Source: Luscinia megarhynchos
Lineage: Eukaryota; Chordata; Aves; Passeriformes; Turdidae
Assembly: GCA_034336665.1 (NCBI GenBank)
Contig: JAPFBE010000002.1
Location: 76,015,405-76,079,404 of the forward strand
Length of the DNA: 64,000 nucleotides
Reading direction: 5' to 3'
Positions 38,676 to 50,050 of the stretch are shown in pieces. Each line of letters begins with the position of its first letter. Within the stretch, counting starts at the first letter, position 1. Made by a program: the position numbers and the translations under genes. The notes under the pieces were generated by a model. The model saw only the letters and a list, made by a program, of their open reading frames with translations. It was not told where the DNA came from and did no database searches.

Positions 38676-40540
38676 AGACTATGTGTACAACAATACACAC
38701 AGTAGAAAGATATGGAATGAACTAAGTTGAAAATACACAATGTCGTCACAGTAACTGTGAACAACATCTACAAAATCAGCTCATCTGGACTGACACCTCC
38801 AATATTAATGTTGCATGAAAATGCACATCCTGTATCCTTTCCATTTGGCCTAAGTTAATGTAAATAATGACTCCAAAGTTCTTAATTCATCACAGAACAC
38901 TTATTTTTGCATTGCTTTGTTTTGCCAATTTACTAAGGAAGAAATTTTGTTCTTTTCAAATATACTAGGACAAGAAGGATGTGATGTGTTCAAATTAATT
39001 CCATTTGCATGAAAATTGATTCCAGTTGCATTACTTGGGATAGATGTAAAAGTTCAATGGAACATTTGGAGGAAAAAAAAAAAGGTAATTTGAAATATTA
39101 GTGGTGAAATCTTGGTCTTGATGAACTTAGTTTCCAGCATGGATGAGTACTTTCATTAACATCTTGTCCCCAGGGCAAAATTTAAGGCTGACTAGATTAA
39201 CAGGAGCTACCCACATGCACCCAAGGAATAAAACTATATGAATTTGTCAGTGACAAATTGTTTGAAACCAATTAAATATTCTTCTCTGACAGGTACCAGA
39301 TGTCAGGAAGGAAGAGGCTGCTTAGGGAAATTGTAAGTGTTAATGGTGTAGTTCAATCATGCTAAACAAACAGTTTTATTTTGGGGTTATGGGAAGGGTG
39401 TGTATGCGTACCTGGAAATCTTTCCAGGATTTCCTCCTTCTTCAAGACCTTTTTTATATTTTGTAAAATATTATCTCTTCAGCTTTCGAGCAATAGCAAA
39501 GAACACCAACCAAATAAAATGTTACTTTTCCTGATGGCATTTGGAAGAGGAAAGTGTTTGCTTATTTGTTTGTTTCTCCTTTTGTTTGGTACATTTTCCT
39601 CTTATTTATCTTCTTCCTTTCACTTTTTTCTCCTCTTCCTACCTATCTTTTTATCTTTATTTTATAAACTTGATTTCTTTTATGAGGGACTAAAAATCTT
39701 GGCACTGATCACTTTTTCCTTAAGGCTCACTCAGGAGATGTGTTCATTTATTACACAAATAGTTTTTGGAGGAATTCTGGATCTTTGCCACATACTGTGG
39801 CATGTAAAACACAGAAGTGTAATATAAGGCATTTTCTAAAATGCTCAGGTTTTGCACAGCAAAAGGTATTTTTACATTTCTTTTGGCAACTGAAAAGTTG
39901 AATGGACTAGGGGAAAAAAAACCCCAGACAAGCAAACAATAACTCAACTTTTTTAACGCTCCTGAAATGCATGACTTATGATATAATTAACCTTGATTTT
40001 TAGAAATATGTAAATTTAAATAATATCAATGACTTGAAAATCATATAAATTAAAATTTAAGCACAAAATGGATTTTATTTTTGCCTTCAATTTTTCATTG
40101 TGTAAGATGCATGTTTCAGACTTGGGAATCTATGTTCTCAAATCATTTTAATAATTGCAATTTTTAAAGTGTAGATTATAATGATCGAGTTGTGTCACAG
40201 AAACATGCTACTCAGGCACAAAACTGTTTTGTTTATTCTGGGGCACAATAATCAATTTAAAGCATGTCTAGGGTGTTTCACTTCCCCAACATATTCACTT
40301 AAATGAAAATATTTGGTTATCTTTATAGCATGGTAATTTTCTTTGCAATAAGTGGTTCAGTCTTAATGCTGAGATTCGATGGATCAGGTTACAATAAATA
40401 TATATTATCTGAAACTTTTTTTATGAAAGCATAGCTTGCTGTTTCCTCTTAATTGTCAACCTAACAGGACTTTTAGAAAGGATTTGACTATAATTTGTCA
40501 CAGTTGTCTGAGAGAGAGAGTGAAGGAGAGAGATTCTGAG

Positions 40541-40990
40541 AAAAGATGACCTCCAGCTTATAATCAGTGGAAAGTGCAGGAACAGAAAGCAGGCTACTGT
40601 TCACATGAGGAGGACTGAGAGCAGTGACTCCTGCATGGTACTGTTGAGGTAATTGCTAGGGCAATTACTACTATCGTTTTCAGTCAAGGACTATCGCTGC
40701 GCTCAAAAGTAGAACAGCCTGTCTGAAGCTGCTTTTGGAGCCCAGAGTTGGTCAGTGTCAGTGTGAAGTGCTGGTGTCCCACGAGAGGCACAGTGTGATC
40801 AGTCAGGAGTCACGGCTCATGGCAGGAGCACACGGCACTGATGTCATCTCTGGGCAGCAGGAGCCTCCCGGCTCTGGGGCTTCCTCGGGGACAGGAAAGG
40901 AGCCAGCTACAGCACGTCTGCTGACAGAGATCCAAGCGTTATTCTACTCCTCCATCTGTTTCTCGCTCTAGTCTACTATTTCTGTTCCAT
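40541..40990. other. GC-richer island, function unknown
   Basis: About 450 bp with higher GC and several retained CpGs (TATCGCTGCGCTC, CCCACGAG, AGTCACGG, CCTCGGGG) in an AT-rich, CpG-poor setting. It contains a perfect inverted repeat at 40649-40668. A 78-codon frame lies within it but has no recognised domain. It could be a regulatory element or an unrecognised repeat. Confidence 0.4.
40649..40668. repeat. Perfect inverted repeat, 8-bp arms
   Basis: Arms GTAATTGC and GCAATTAC flank TAGG. Each arm contains TAATTG, a homeodomain-type core, giving two inverted sites 12 bases apart. Confidence 0.85.
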
Positions 40991-43032
40991 ACAGAGAAAG
41001 GTCTTCTTCATTGTCTGTATATCATTACAGCTCTGCATAGCAAGGCTATCAAAATGCCATCCTGCTGTATATCTTTAAATACACAATGAGGAGGTGCCAG
41101 AGTGAAAGGAAGCAACAGATTCTCTTTATATTTTTTCCTTTGGAACAGACAAAGAAATGCACTATTTTCATTAAGTACAGAAGAAGCTGTTCTGTTCCAT
41201 ATAAAATAAATACATAAAAATAACAATGGTATGTCTCCACTGATAAAACTTTCCGATCTGGAATCTGCATTCCTGGTGGAAGAAAAAGAAATATCATTCA
41301 TTCCCATTTCTTTTTGGCTTGTCTTTTCCAGCTCATTGGCCTGCTAAATGTTAGCCCCTTAGGCCAAACTTGATGCAAGTTTACATAGAATTCTCATTGA
41401 ATTTGTGTTATATATCTCTAAAATAATTTATAGAGTACCACTGCCTTATATTATAACCTATCTCTGAGGGAGTGAAGGAATTCTCTAGCCACTCTATTTT
41501 CTGATAAATTATGTACTTGATTATTTTATATTACTTGATGTAATTTTTCTAATTACTAACTAAAATGTAAGCCTGGCAGTCATTGACAACTATTATTCAT
41601 TCCAAACATACTTTAATGTAAACTGGGAGTAACACAGGCAGAAAAAAAATTCATAAGTGAGAAGAAAACCGACCAGATTTCTTTTTAATTTTAATATAAA
41701 ATTCCTAAGAAAAGAAAAAGTGACTACATTTGCCCCTATATATATATTAAATAGAACACAATACTGATCTGTAGGCAATACATTCCTGAAAGATCATGTT
41801 TCTAAATCCATAAAAGAAGAGCTAGAAACTAATCTTCTACAATGGAAGTTTACCAACCTGCTTCTGCAAGAACGTTACACAAAAGAAGCAACTCAAATGT
41901 ATTTTGAAGCAAACACAATGGAGGAAATATCTCTCTTGTTATGAGAAGCTATGAAAGTCATACTGAAAAAGCTATGTAATATTGTATTCAAATCACATAA
42001 GGAAAAAAAACCAACAAAAAGATCATAACAAAGAAACTAAAACCAGGAACCCAGAGAACTCTGCCTAAATAGAGTAGACAGAACATGTTCTAATTCACAA
42101 TTACTGGTCAACACACACAGAAATAAATCCCTGCAATTTTATATCTAAAGCAAAACGCTATTTTCAAATCAATTGTGAAGAAAAAGCTTAGAGAAGTACT
42201 TGACTCATCAAACATTTTCAGCCTGGTTATTGTTGTGTGTCTTAAAATACCAGCACTACAACCACAATTACCAAATTTCAGTGAAATAATTAAAGAATGC
42301 TGCATTTTCTGGGAGAAACTTAATGCAATTAAATGCAATTCAGACAAGTTCATAATGGCTGGGGCAAGTGTTTAAAGTTCTTGATTCTTCCAAAACCTGA
42401 GTTGCCTCAAAGTTCACTGTGATAGTTTTGAGCCATCCATTAAAAACATCAATGTATGAAGTGCTTGGCATCTGGATGGACCTAAGAGGTCATAGTAAAA
42501 AAGCTTCATTTAATCCACTTTCACAGCAAATTTAAAGGTGACTAATTAGATATTCCAGTTGTTGTGTTTTCTATGCAACAGCAAAGAGCACCTTTGAAAG
42601 AGCAAAACATTTTTTTTCTCTTTGTGTCTTTTGCTTTAAATGAAAGAAATCTATGATAAGCAAATAAAAGTTTCTGTTTGATAGAGAGTTAAAAAAGAGA
42701 AACAGGAAAACTACAAAATTGCTAATTCTTTACTTTGATGTATTCTCAGACTACTCTTACAACAGGTGGCAGAGGCAGCAGAACAGGTTCCTCTATGAGA
42801 GTTCAGCTATTCATCCACAGCAAAGGGAAAGGGTGGATAACAGAATCATGCAAACAAAACAAATGGAAGATGTACAAAATCACCCATTTCCTGTGCTGTT
42901 TCTCATCCATCCTTAAATGATAAAGTATCTTTTATCTAATATCACGACATCCCAAGACATGCATCCCCAACACAGGTTGCAGATCTTTCCCTGATGTTTT
43001 TCACTACTAAATGAGTGATCCCAGAGATCTCT

Positions 43033-43442
43033 TGTGGAAACCCAAAATAAGTTTTTCCAACTAAGAATTGTAACCCCTGTTCTCTTCCCTAAGCCCTCTC
43101 ACTGTCTGTTAACCCTTAGGTCACTCCCACCCTAATTCCCTGTTGGTCTTTTACTCTAGTCCACCCCTGTAGGACGCTGTGTAATTTAGTAATTGGTCCC
43201 TGGGGCTTTCCCCGCCCTGTTTATCCCATGTACTTTAGCCTGGACCCTCCGAGCTCCAGGGCCTTTGTTCCCTGAAACCCAAACCATGCGTGGCTGAAAT
43301 AAACATCTTAAAACCCTGCAAAGGCCTTCCTGCTCTTTCACCCCAAGCAACATCATAAAAGCAACAATCTCTAGTTTCATACTCTTCTGTCCTACAGCAA
43401 TATCATTTAGAACCATTAATTTGGGACTTTTGCTATCCCACA
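43033..43442 (+). mobile_element. Probable retroviral LTR, plus strand
   Basis: About 410 bp beginning TGTGGAAACCC and ending GCTATCCCACA, so it has TGTGG/CCACA inverted ends. It has a polyadenylation signal AATAAA at 43298-43303 inside GCTGAAATAAACATC. The C-rich composition with GAGCTCCAGGGCC resembles gammaretrovirus-like (ERV1) LTRs. No flanking duplication was found. The bases after it, TTTAGGGGTCCTC, recall a proline-type primer-binding site in weak form, so it may be a 5' LTR remnant. No internal genes follow. Confidence 0.6.
43298..43303 (+). promoter_or_regulatory. LTR polyadenylation signal AATAAA
   Basis: AATAAA about 140 bases before the inferred LTR end. Confidence 0.5.
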
Positions 43443-44599
43443 TTTAGGGGTCCTCACCCTTTTCCTGTGAGTGGCAAAAGCACTTCACCTGACAGAGACA
43501 TCCTTCTCCAGAAGTGGATATGGCTAAGTGAAGCATTAAAGGCTTTATTAGCCGTGTAATATAGCCCATATCCTTTTTTATGTAAACTTGTAACACTACA
43601 AACTATCTGGTCTTGTTTTCATTGTAGCCATTCCTTTTGGTTTAAGTCATTATACAGGTTCTCCTATTACACTGTGATTGGAGGTCTGTTATCCTAAGAG
43701 CCTTCTTGTACAGTCTTCAGCAGATAAAAACAACTCCTAGCAAAATATGCATTATATTTCCAGCTGTTAGTAATACTGCTAAATAGAAAACAATGTTACA
43801 GTGCTAGTATTAGTGATAGCCTTCAGGTGTGCCTTCAGTGTGCTGAATGACACACTAGCCACTATCTATCAGCCTTAAATGGGTGTCAAATAGGGATATT
43901 TTGTGGGATAGGTACAGATACTGAGGAGAAATAGTTGTGAGAGACATGGAAGGGTTTGCCCTGTGGCAGCCTAGACTGATCTCAGTGCTGCCTGCCAGAG
44001 CTTCACTCTCCTTCCATCAGGCCTTTTTGGGCCAGCTCCAGCCGAGCTGACACTGAGTGCTGAATCAGCAGAAAACCCTCCCTGTGCTGTCAGGTCTGCC
44101 TTGTGCTGAGTTACTGTGCTGAGCACAGCGTCTGGCAGGCAGCGGAGCCACACGGGGAAGAGGCAGGGGCAGCAAGATGAAATGGCACTGCAGAAACCAG
44201 CAATTACACCGGGTTTCAAGACATTAAAATCGCAGCCTATACTGCATCTAAAGACAGCAATTGTGTGTCCTGCGTGCCCAGTATATCACTACTCTGACCG
44301 GTGTAAGATGAGAATCTGTCAGAAACAAAAAAATGCCTTGCCAAAACAAAACATGAAAGATGACAAAACCAGGAAAATGCCTCAGAAAAGGTCTTGAAAA
44401 TCTAGTTTGACTGGGAAAGTACATGAGTATATTTTAAGATGAATTTGTTGTTTTCCTGACTCTTCTATTGATGCCAAGACGATTTTTTGGCTTTTCTTTT
44501 ATATACCTTTTATATAAAACTTTTATGCATCCTCAGTATTCTTAGCATGCATACTTGTAATTCCTGAAGTCTGATAACTTAGCATAGTCCTGGTATTTT
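43443..44599. other. Stretch between two LTR-like segments
   Basis: No retroviral coding sequence is recognisable, so the two LTR-like segments do not bound one provirus. A GC-richer part at 43960-44300 contains several CpGs and a 93-codon frame without recognised domains. Confidence 0.5.
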
Positions 44600-44924
44600 A
44601 TTAGCCCAGGAGACCAAACATCCTTAGGGCCCCGTACTTGGAGGCTGGAAAGCCCTACACTATTTTGGGAAACCAAGGTCCTCTCTACAACATATCCCAT
44701 AAACTAGAGATTTGGCCTATCCAGGGGGGAATTCCACAGATGGGGGAACATCACACCATTCACCTAGGCCTCCCGTTGGGGCATCCTTGTTAGATATGCT
44801 AATTTGTGAGGTCTATAAATTGTATTCTGTGTGCACTGCAGCACATCCCACCTTGGCAAAGTGCTGCACCAATAAGGATCTTTGTTCAAATACTGAGGGA
44901 AACACCCCTAAACTCTTAACCACA
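44600..44924 (+). mobile_element. LTR-like segment, plus strand
   Basis: The order of signals suggests an LTR. GC-rich U3-like sequence is followed by a TATA-like CTATAAAT at 44813-44820, then CACTGCAGCACATCCCACC, then AATAAG at 44871-44876 and a CTCTTAACCACA end at about 44924. The start is unclear and no target duplication was found, so family and limits are uncertain. Confidence 0.42.
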
Positions 44925-46147
44925 TCTGGCTATCAATTTTTTTAAGACCAAGAAAAGGCACCATTAGGTAAACAGAACTGGGCAAAAACCTCTCACATCT
45001 TCACTCCTTAATAAAAGTTTTCTCAACTCTGACCTCATGAATTTGAATTGTTCAGACATCTCTTATAATCCCTGCAATGATAATGCTGTGTTGGAATGTT
45101 CTGGTTTATTCTATTTATATGCAGAGGGGTTTTGTAGTCTTTCTTAGTTTTTAGAGTTGTAAATTGGTGATTATAATAAGCCTCGTTTAAACCATCATTC
45201 TGCAGTGGCAAAGACAAAACACATCTTCCCTTCAAAGAACAAGTTGATTTACTGTGACCAACCAGATTCAAATGTCAGGATCACTTCTTTACAGGGACTC
45301 ACAATGGCAGAGGTGGGCAAATCAGCAGAAGCAGATTCAATGTCTCCTAAATATAGGATATAAAAGTATCCTTTATTTGTGGAATAATATAATTATTCCA
45401 TAAGTTAAGGATAATACATTTAGCTGATTAATAAACCTGCATTAATTTGAAAAGAGCTTGTTTTCTAGGCTGTAATATAATATTCTACAAGATGGAAAAC
45501 AAACCAAAACAAACCCTAAAACCCTGTACCTTTAAACGCTACAGCTCTAATTACCAAACAACCTTGTCTGCCTCAGGAGCAAATTCAATACACTTCAACA
45601 AAATACCAATATTTTTATTAGCAACCTCTTTAAGCAAAGCAAAATGCTATGCACTTATGATCTAAGAATGGCTAAAAAGGGCAAAGGAAGCAAAAACATC
45701 AGAACAATAAAAATGCATTTGCTTTTTTGGGATAAAAGTAAAGAAAACCTTTTCCAAATGTGCTTCAGATAATATACTTTGTTGAGTCGATCTTGCCCTT
45801 TCAGGCTTTATCATTAATTATTCAATAGGTCAGTAAAGACAGCTCCAAGCTTCAAGCAGTTTGATGATTTGTTTTTTATGCAAAATTGAGAGTTTGATTG
45901 CAATCCTTTTTACAAGCAGTACCAGCCAAGTTGCTAGGATTCCTTTCTAGACTCACACAACATTTAGCAGAAGCTCAATAGCTGCTAAAGCAGTGAAGCA
46001 GAACTGATCAGGCATGGATCTTCTCACAGGCAAGTTTTCCTGATAAATTTGTCAATCCTTTCTTTTTTACAAAATCAGCATTCATATTTTTCCACAGCTG
46101 TAGATGTTTCTTGAGAAAAAGGCTTTGTCCACATTAGGCAAATGGTT

Positions 46148-46170
46148 TTTAGTAGCCTAATGCTACTAAA
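46148..46170. repeat. Perfect inverted repeat, 9-bp arms
   Basis: Arms TTTAGTAGC and GCTACTAAA around CTAAT. It would form a stable small hairpin in RNA or DNA. No flanking features explain it. Confidence 0.88.
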
Positions 46171-47421
46171 TGTCAATCAGGACACTGCTGAGCTTTCTGT
46201 AGCAAAGGTACATCTCACAAGCCATCCTAGAGCTCTGAAAAGACAAAGCTTCCTCTGGAAAAATACCCCAGCATTATCAAAAAAATGTCAACAGATCTGG
46301 AAATGGGAGTCACTGTGCAGGAAGGCCTCCAAGTTCTGTCCACAGAGAGATTGGAAGAATTTTCTATTAGGACCAAAAACTTTCAGTCCTGAAACCACAT
46401 GATCTTAAAAACTCTTCATACCACAGGCTTGCCTAATCTCATCCATTACTTATGAATTTTGCTAGCTATAGGTAATTTGAATAGACAAGTTTTGTTAGTT
46501 GCCCAAAGACCCTGAAAGATGACTGAGAGAAGAGAATAATGTCCCACACAATCAAAAGTATATATTAGAATACTGGTTTTCAGGATTAATTTCAGCAATT
46601 GAAAAATTATGTTTCAGATATTGATCCCTTCAAAGGTTAAAAATTATTAAATTGAGGGAATAAGTGACATTTCTAAATTTTGAAAGTGTTGCTTTTGCAA
46701 AACTATTAACTAACATTGGAAAAAGTAATTAGTAATTTATAGGTGCTGATGTTTGTATGGTTGAAAAACATCACATAATATGATTTCCCAAAGATAAAAG
46801 GCAAATGCTAATTTTCTATGTTAGAAAACACACTAGAAACTATATAAAAACAAGAATCTTGTACTCATAACTGAACCCATCTTGTTTATTATCTTTCAAT
46901 GATTTCCTCTTACAGTATTGTGCAAAGGAACTATGGTATTTCCTTTCTATGCAGACAATTATGCAACAATAACATTCAGCTTATAATCATGTCAAAAGGT
47001 TTGTTTTACTATTAACTTCCCTCAAATTTAATCGACTTACAAAGAGCCCAAGATAAAACAATTTCTGAATTTTTCCTTATAATATTTCTCAACAGAAAAT
47101 AACTCCTGAAATTCTCCTGCACTGGAAACAATTGCATCAAGCAGGGATACCAAATGATTCAGGAAACAGCAAAATCCTACAATAGCTTTTAAGACAGGAA
47201 GAATCAAGTTTGATTTTCAGTTGTGCCAACTGAAGTCTTACTTTTTGTAAAACTGAAGTTTTTCAGAAGGCAAACTTAGTTCAGTGTTTCCATTTATTAA
47301 TAAAAATCCTCCATGTTTTAATGAACTAGTTCTTCAGAAAGAAAAGAGATTATCAAGTGAAATACTCCTTGCCAGCTAAGGTTAATAAAAAGCCAGCACC
47401 AAGCTGTCAAGTGGGATAGCT

Positions 47422-47435
47422 TTTACCATGGCAAC
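47422..47435 (-). promoter_or_regulatory. RFX X-box-like motif
   Basis: The minus strand reads GTTGCCATGGTAAA, 13 of 14 bases of a spaced X-box GTNRCC-NN-RGYAAC. It sits in a patch (47.34-47.52 kb) with little sign of repeats. A single motif match has little predictive weight. Confidence 0.35.
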
Positions 47436-48885
47436 TAAAGCTTGTACTTATCAAACACATCAAAGCTTACACTTGATTAACTGGATTGAAACCAGGCCCT
47501 GTTTTCCCAAAGAAAAGAAGGAATAAGATGGGAAAGAATGAGAGTTAAACAGGTGTAACATCATAGGCATTTGTGTTTGGGACATGCTGTTTTACATGTG
47601 ATTTTATTGCAGCAACTGTCTATAAAATTTCAATATCCAAATCACAGGCCTGATAAAGAGGAAATGTAAAAATAGGATTGTGCTTAAAACTGGAAATTAC
47701 TCCTATATAATTTCCTGTGCCAGATGTGTGCTAGATAGGTATCACTCACCCTGGTAAAGGTCACCAATTGGCAGCTTGGGCCATCTGAAGACACTTGGGC
47801 TCTGAGATGTCCCAGTGCTGCTGCCTTGCCTGAGCCCAACATTATATCAGAAGAGCTGCAGGGGTCAGTCCTGGTTCTTCTAACATTCAAGGTAAATCTG
47901 ATATGAGTCATTTCCTGCATCAAAAAAATCCTGACTGAAAAAGACAATTATAGATTTTAGGACCACAGGAACAAGAGCCTTTTGTCACTACGTGGGTTAA
48001 AACTGGCTGATAATATAGGACTTGTCAGGATAGTAAAATTATGAGCATGGAGAAAAAAAGAAAGCAGAGGGACTTGAGTGCATGGGTCTGTCTCTTTAGC
48101 TTTCAAAATGCCAAAGCAGAATAGATCGAATTCTCATTTTTTTATTTATTTTTTCACCTTTTTGTCTGCCCCTCTAGCCCCAAAAAAACCTTCCCTGATA
48201 TCAATGGCAGTATAGCTCTAAGTATCCTAAATTAGCATAGTTGCAAGTTTTGGTTTTGTTTTTCATTCTTTACTTCCACATGTTTTTATGTAAAAGCTGA
48301 GCAAATCACATTGGAAATAATCGTGTTGAATCTGAAATTGGGTCATTTTTTTCCTAAGTTGCATCTTGTCCTAAGTCCATTAGTAAAAAAAAAGAACCTT
48401 TCCCTTTTTTTAAAAGTTTTCTTTTTTGTTGGTTTCAGTTCTTCTCACTTCAAGAAGTTCCATTTTTTCTGATGCATTTTTTATGTTATTTTTGCTGTAT
48501 TATCATTGCCATTGTCCTTTTGGTGTGCTTTTATCTATAAAAATTTCCAAAGTATTTCTAATATTTTGGTCCAGGGCTGTCTCAGAATACTTAGGAGTTT
48601 ACTTGCCGTTGCCATCACTTGATTCAAACTATTCCACATTTTCCCTAGTTTTAAGAAATCTTGTTTAGGTAATCCTGGGACTATCATGTCAGTGGTCTGA
48701 ACTTTATTGTTTTAGAACCAAATTTTGCATCACAAAATAGGTATGGTAAAAGAATAGGACAGAATTATTTCTTTTCAGCTTTCTCAGCTCAGTGGGAGAA
48801 ATCAGATGCCTGAAAGATGGTCCAAAAACCTTCTCTCAGTATAGAAGTAGGATCTATGATAAAGAATGAATGAAATTTTTCCTTG

Positions 48886-48907
48886 AAATAAATAAATAAA
48901 TAAATAA
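48886..48907. repeat. (AAAT)n simple repeat
   Basis: About five AAAT units. Confidence 0.9.
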
Positions 48908-49922
48908 GCGCCTGGATATCCTTTCCTTTAGTTTGTCATGCAGGTATGTTTCAGTCCTGGATTTTTCCCCACACATTCCTAGGGAATTTCTATCCACTTT
49001 TAACACACTGAGCCCTGAAGAGAGGTCTGCAGTGCTTTTGTGGTGGGCAGGTGCAAGCCTGTGCTACACACACTCAGAGATAATACATGCTTTCCCTGCC
49101 TGCACTTTGAGTTGGTACAAACTCATATTTTAAGTCATTGTGGGACTGATTCAGAGGTAATGAGCTCTGATGAAAGTGTACTGGGTGCCTACTTAGTGTA
49201 GGGATGTGGCTTTCAGTGGCAAATTTGTGTTTAGCTGTAATTTGCCACATGTAGGACTGCGAGATTTGGAGGGATATATACATGCTGTACTACGACTTTG
49301 CTGGAACAGCAGCAACAGAATCTTCTAATTCTGACACCCAGAGGTTCTATGCTTAGTCTCCATCTGTACAAGGGAATCTTATTCTATTCAAATCTTAAAG
49401 GTATTTTTAAGTGACAGTGCAAAACAGTATTGAATCATTTTCACAAAGAAACACATTGGTTGAGCTAAATCTTTCCTGCAAGGTTCTTTTTAGTCTTTTT
49501 TTGTGTTTTAGTACTCCACCACAAATCTTTGCAAATCACATATGTATCCATCTTCTCATCACCTCTTGAGGCATTTTTCTCATGAGGGTGTTTAAAATAG
49601 ACTAAATGTTCCCTGAAAATAAATACTGTCAAAATAGTGTCTTTTGTACTAGAGGTTAAGTATCCATACCATACAGATTTTAAAACTTAATAAACTTAAT
49701 TTTAAAACTTAAATAAATCATAATGCAATAATTTAACTAAATTAATTAATCTGATACCAAAATCATATTTGCATTCTTCCACAAACAGGTATGTGTAAAT
49801 TTTTCTGTGGGTCCTAGTCTCCCATAGCCTTGCAAAAATTAGAGAAATCTTGATGAGCATTGCAGGAAGAAAAGGAAGAGTTCAGGGCAAAACATCTTCA
49901 ACTTTTTTGTATGATAATTCAC

Positions 49923-50050
49923 TCAGAATCACAGAACATTCTAAGATGGAGGGCACCCATAAGGATCCAGTCCAGCTCTTAAGTAAATGGTGTGTACAGG
50001 GATCAAGTCTGTGCCCTTGGCATTATTAATGCTACCCAACTGAGCTAATG
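49923..50050 (-). mobile_element. tRNA-Ile-derived SINE with CR1-like tail
   Basis: Second SINE copy, opposite in orientation to that at 23.2 kb. On the minus strand box A TAGCTCAGTTGG (50036-50047) is perfect, the anticodon region ATTAATAATG keeps AAT, and box B reads GACTTGATCCC (49999-50009) with three changes. The tail GAGCTGGACTGGATCC...TTCTGTGATTCTG ends at 49923 in CR1-like octamers. It is more diverged than the first copy in box B. Confidence 0.83.

Larger units (their letters stand above)
34134..43032. other. Long non-coding stretch
   Basis: No gene or repeat family recognised in about 9 kb. It holds a T/TTG/GGTT simple repeat at 38627-38675 and a GC-richer island at 40541-40990 with an inverted repeat at 40649-40668. 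A 148-codon frame at 39381-39827 is Phe/Leu/Ser-rich, following from a T-rich strand, and has no family resemblance. Confidence 0.5.
44925..49922. other. Long AT-rich non-coding stretch
   Basis: No gene or repeat family recognised. It contains an inverted repeat at 46148-46170, an RFX X-box-like site at 47422-47435 and an AAAT repeat at 48886-48907. Confidence 0.5.

Noticed and set aside
39381..39827. 148-codon plus-strand frame rich in Phe and Leu
   Set aside because: Same reason: a T-rich strand with codon use unlike coding DNA and no family resemblance.
43033..44924. A single provirus bounded by the two LTR-like segments
   Set aside because: The two segments are not copies of each other, and the sequence between shows no retroviral gene remnants.
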